From NCBI RefSeq assembly GCF_013282155.1, contig NZ_BLWI01000005.1:124001-188000 (forward strand): a stretch of DNA of 64,000 nt, written 5' to 3'. A program made the translations under genes and the position numbers. This document shows positions 62,726 to 64,000 of this stretch, piece by piece (positions within the stretch are counted from its first letter, which is position 1; every line of letters starts with the position of its first letter). The notes under the pieces were generated by a model. It was not told where the DNA came from, made no database searches, and was given only the letters and a program-made list of their open reading frames with translations. The DNA comes from Sulfitobacter sp. HGT1 (GTDB lineage Bacteria; Pseudomonadota; Alphaproteobacteria; Rhodobacterales; Rhodobacteraceae).

Positions 62726-63487
62726 ATGCGCATGAAACCTGCCGCAAACCTAAGCCTTTTGTGGCAGGAGATCGACTATCTCGACCGGTTTGAAGCCGCC
62801 GCACAGGCCGGGTTCACGGCTGTCGAAATCCTGTTTCCCTATGACGTGCCCGTAACCGCCACCAAGGCTGCGTGTGAGGCGAACGGGCTGACGCTTGTCT
62901 TGATCAACGCACCACCGCTGAACCGCGCAGGCGGGGAACGCGGCTTTGCTGCGGTGCCTGAACTGGTCGATGTGTTTCGCAAGGATATCTTGCGCGCCTT
63001 CAAATATGCAGAAGCGCTGGGTGCGCGTTTTTTGCATGTGATGGCCGGCCCCGGACAAGGCGACGCAGCGTTCGAAACCTTTTGCCGCAACCTGATCTGG
63101 GCGGCGAATGCTGCGCCCGACGGGCTGGTGCTGACGATTGAACCGCTCAACCCTGTGGCAATGCCGGGGTATTTCCTGAATGATTACGGATTGGCCAAGC
63201 AGGTTCTGAACACCGTTTCGATGCCGAATCTGGGGCTTCAGTTCGACAGCTATCATGCACAGATGATCCACGGCGATGCTGCACGGGTTTTTGAAACCTA
63301 CCAGCCCCATATCGTTCACGCTCAGATTGGCGACACCCCTGATCGCGGTGCCCCGGGCAGTGGCGATATCGATTTTACCAAGCTTTTTGCGGTGATGGCT
63401 GGTGCTGGCTATGACGGTTGGATAAGTGGTGAATATAACCCCGGCCCACGGACCCAAGACAGTCTGAATTGGATGAGAATGCTATGA
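62726..63487 (+). CDS. hyi: Hydroxypyruvate isomerase family protein
   Basis: The family interconverts hydroxypyruvate and tartronate semialdehyde in glyoxylate use. The 253-residue TIM-barrel protein has 'GFTAVEILFPYDVPVTATKA', the metal-site stretch 'LTIEPLNPVAMPGYFLND', then 'LGLQFDSYHAQMIHGD' and 'HAQIGDTPDRGAPGSGDIDF', as well as 'YDGWISGEYNPG'. A second ATG two codons downstream is possible. The DUF2798 gene overlaps its end by four bases. No glyoxylate genes are seen nearby, so another keto-enol isomerisation is possible. Confidence 0.88.
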   Translation: MRMKPAANLSLLWQEIDYLDRFEAAAQAGFTAVEILFPYDVPVTATKAACEANGLTLVLINAPPLNRAGGERGFAAVPELVDVFRKDILRAFKYAEALGARFLHVMAGPGQGDAAFETFCRNLIWAANAAPDGLVLTIEPLNPVAMPGYFLNDYGLAKQVLNTVSMPNLGLQFDSYHAQMIHGDAARVFETYQPHIVHAQIGDTPDRGAPGSGDIDFTKLFAVMAGAGYDGWISGEYNPGPRTQDSLNWMRML

Positions 63488-63717
63488 TACCTGCCCGTTT
63501 TGCGCCGATCGCCTTTGGTTTCTTCCTGTCGGGAATCATGTCTTTTATCGTTTCCGGCATTGCGATTATCCGCGCTACAGGTTGGGAAACCGGGCTGTTC
63601 GGGGTGTGGATCGGCGCGTGGCTCACCAGCTGGCTGGTGGCTTTTCCCACGGTATTGATCGTCGCGCCGCTGGCCCGGCGTATTGTCGCCAGACTGGTCA
63701 GAAACGAACAGGTCTGA
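63484..63717 (+). CDS. DUF2798 family membrane protein
   Basis: A 77-residue protein with two membrane helices ('FAPIAFGFFLSGIMSFIVSG' and 'WIGAWLTSWLVAFPTVLIVA') and a basic C-terminal tail. This is the DUF2798 pattern, of unknown function. The start at 63484 overlaps the hyi stop by ATGA, so the two are co-translated; a functional link is not evident. Confidence 0.82.
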   Translation: MIPARFAPIAFGFFLSGIMSFIVSGIAIIRATGWETGLFGVWIGAWLTSWLVAFPTVLIVAPLARRIVARLVRNEQV

Positions 63718-63756
63718 GGCCAGCGAAAGACCGCGATATTATCGATTCCGCGGCGG

Positions 63757-64000
63757 CTAGTGTGCCTCGGCCCAGTTCGCACCAACGCCCGCATCAACGG
63801 TCAGCTTTACATCCAGCTTAACCACAGGGTCCGCGGCATTTTCCATCACGTGGCGGGCGGCCTTGATCAAATCATCTTCGGCCCCTTTTTCGACCTCGAA
63901 CAGAAGTTCATCGTGAACCTGCAACAACATCGTCGCCGGAATATCCTTGATTGCATCCGGCATGCGGATCATGGCGCGGCGAATGACATCGGCCGCTGTG
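63757..64000 (-). CDS. polA: DNA polymerase I, C-terminal end
   Basis: The last 80 codons of polA, cut by the window end. The open frame from 64000 gives 'TAADVIRRAMIRMPDAI', the O-helix-following polymerase segment. Then 'LLQVHDELLFEVEK' carries the catalytic motif C (HDE). It ends with 'VKLDVKLTVDAGVGANWAEA', the typical C-terminus. DNA polymerase I fills gaps and removes RNA primers. It is convergent with the DUF2798 gene, 39 bases apart. Confidence 0.95.
   Translation of the reverse strand, partial: TAADVIRRAMIRMPDAIKDIPATMLLQVHDELLFEVEKGAEDDLIKAARHVMENAADPVVKLDVKLTVDAGVGANWAEAH

Noticed and set aside
1..64000. Mobile elements, CRISPR, tRNA and rRNA genes
   Set aside because: No transposase frames, terminal repeats, repeat-spacer pattern or cloverleaf/rRNA signatures were seen when reading the gaps between genes.

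Overview
The window comes from an alphaproteobacterium of the Rhodobacterales, most likely the marine roseobacter group. Four things point there. The flagellar cluster carries the alphaproteobacterial pair flaF-flbT and a DUF1217 gene. Seven near-consensus CtrA boxes (TTAA-N7-TTAA type) lie in front of its operons. ArfB, hydroxypyruvate isomerase, DUF1285 and MoxR-DUF58-DUF4159 genes have the sequence character of that order. The flanks are GC-rich. The genus cannot be fixed from the sequence alone. I found no rRNA, tRNA, CRISPR array, insertion sequence or phage gene.

Region 1 (1-2029) holds the end of a FAD-dependent oxidoreductase and ugd (UDP-glucose 6-dehydrogenase). Region 2 (2026-33174) is an almost complete flagellar cluster of about 31 kb. 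In order it holds flgD-fliK (-), flgJ and a FlgN-like gene (+), flagellin fliC (+), flaF-flbT-DUF1217 (+), fliI (-), flgB-flgC-fliE-fliQ-flgF-flgG-flgA-flgH-fliL (+), a FliJ-like gene-flhB-fliR-flhA (-), a periplasmic 626-residue gene-motA-motE-like-orf131-fliL2 (-), fliF-fliH-fliN-fliP (+), a membrane gene that looks like a flippase fragment, flgI-flgL-flgK (-), flgE (-) and motB (-). No fliG, fliM or fliD is present, so the switch complex must be completed from elsewhere. The centre of this cluster is clearly more AT-rich than the rest of the window. CtrA boxes before fliK, fliC, fliI/flgB, motA, fliL2/fliF, flgE and motB suggest one CtrA-driven regulon.

Region 3 (33272-45580) is housekeeping and transport: the tRNA hydroxylase trhO, NAD salvage (pncA, pncB), an EamA exporter, the ribosome-rescue hydrolase arfB, a queuosine-precursor transporter, a phytase/esterase-like protein with mepA and an MFS permease, yggT, recQ and yaaA. 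Upstream of arfB lies a compact element with a Shine-Dalgarno match extending over the whole 16S tail, an 18-codon ORF, a downstream anti-SD able to form two exclusive pairings, and a terminator. It is the least explained structure in the window.

Region 4 (45565-64000) starts with a soluble hybrid histidine kinase. It continues with a giant alpha-2-macroglobulin (with PAN domain and thioester) coupled to pbpC, as in the known periplasmic defence pair. A four-gene operon moxR-DUF58-DUF4159/BatA-VWA/amidotransferase-like runs toward that pair on the other strand. DUF1285, hyi, a DUF2798 membrane protein and the C-terminal end of polA close the window.
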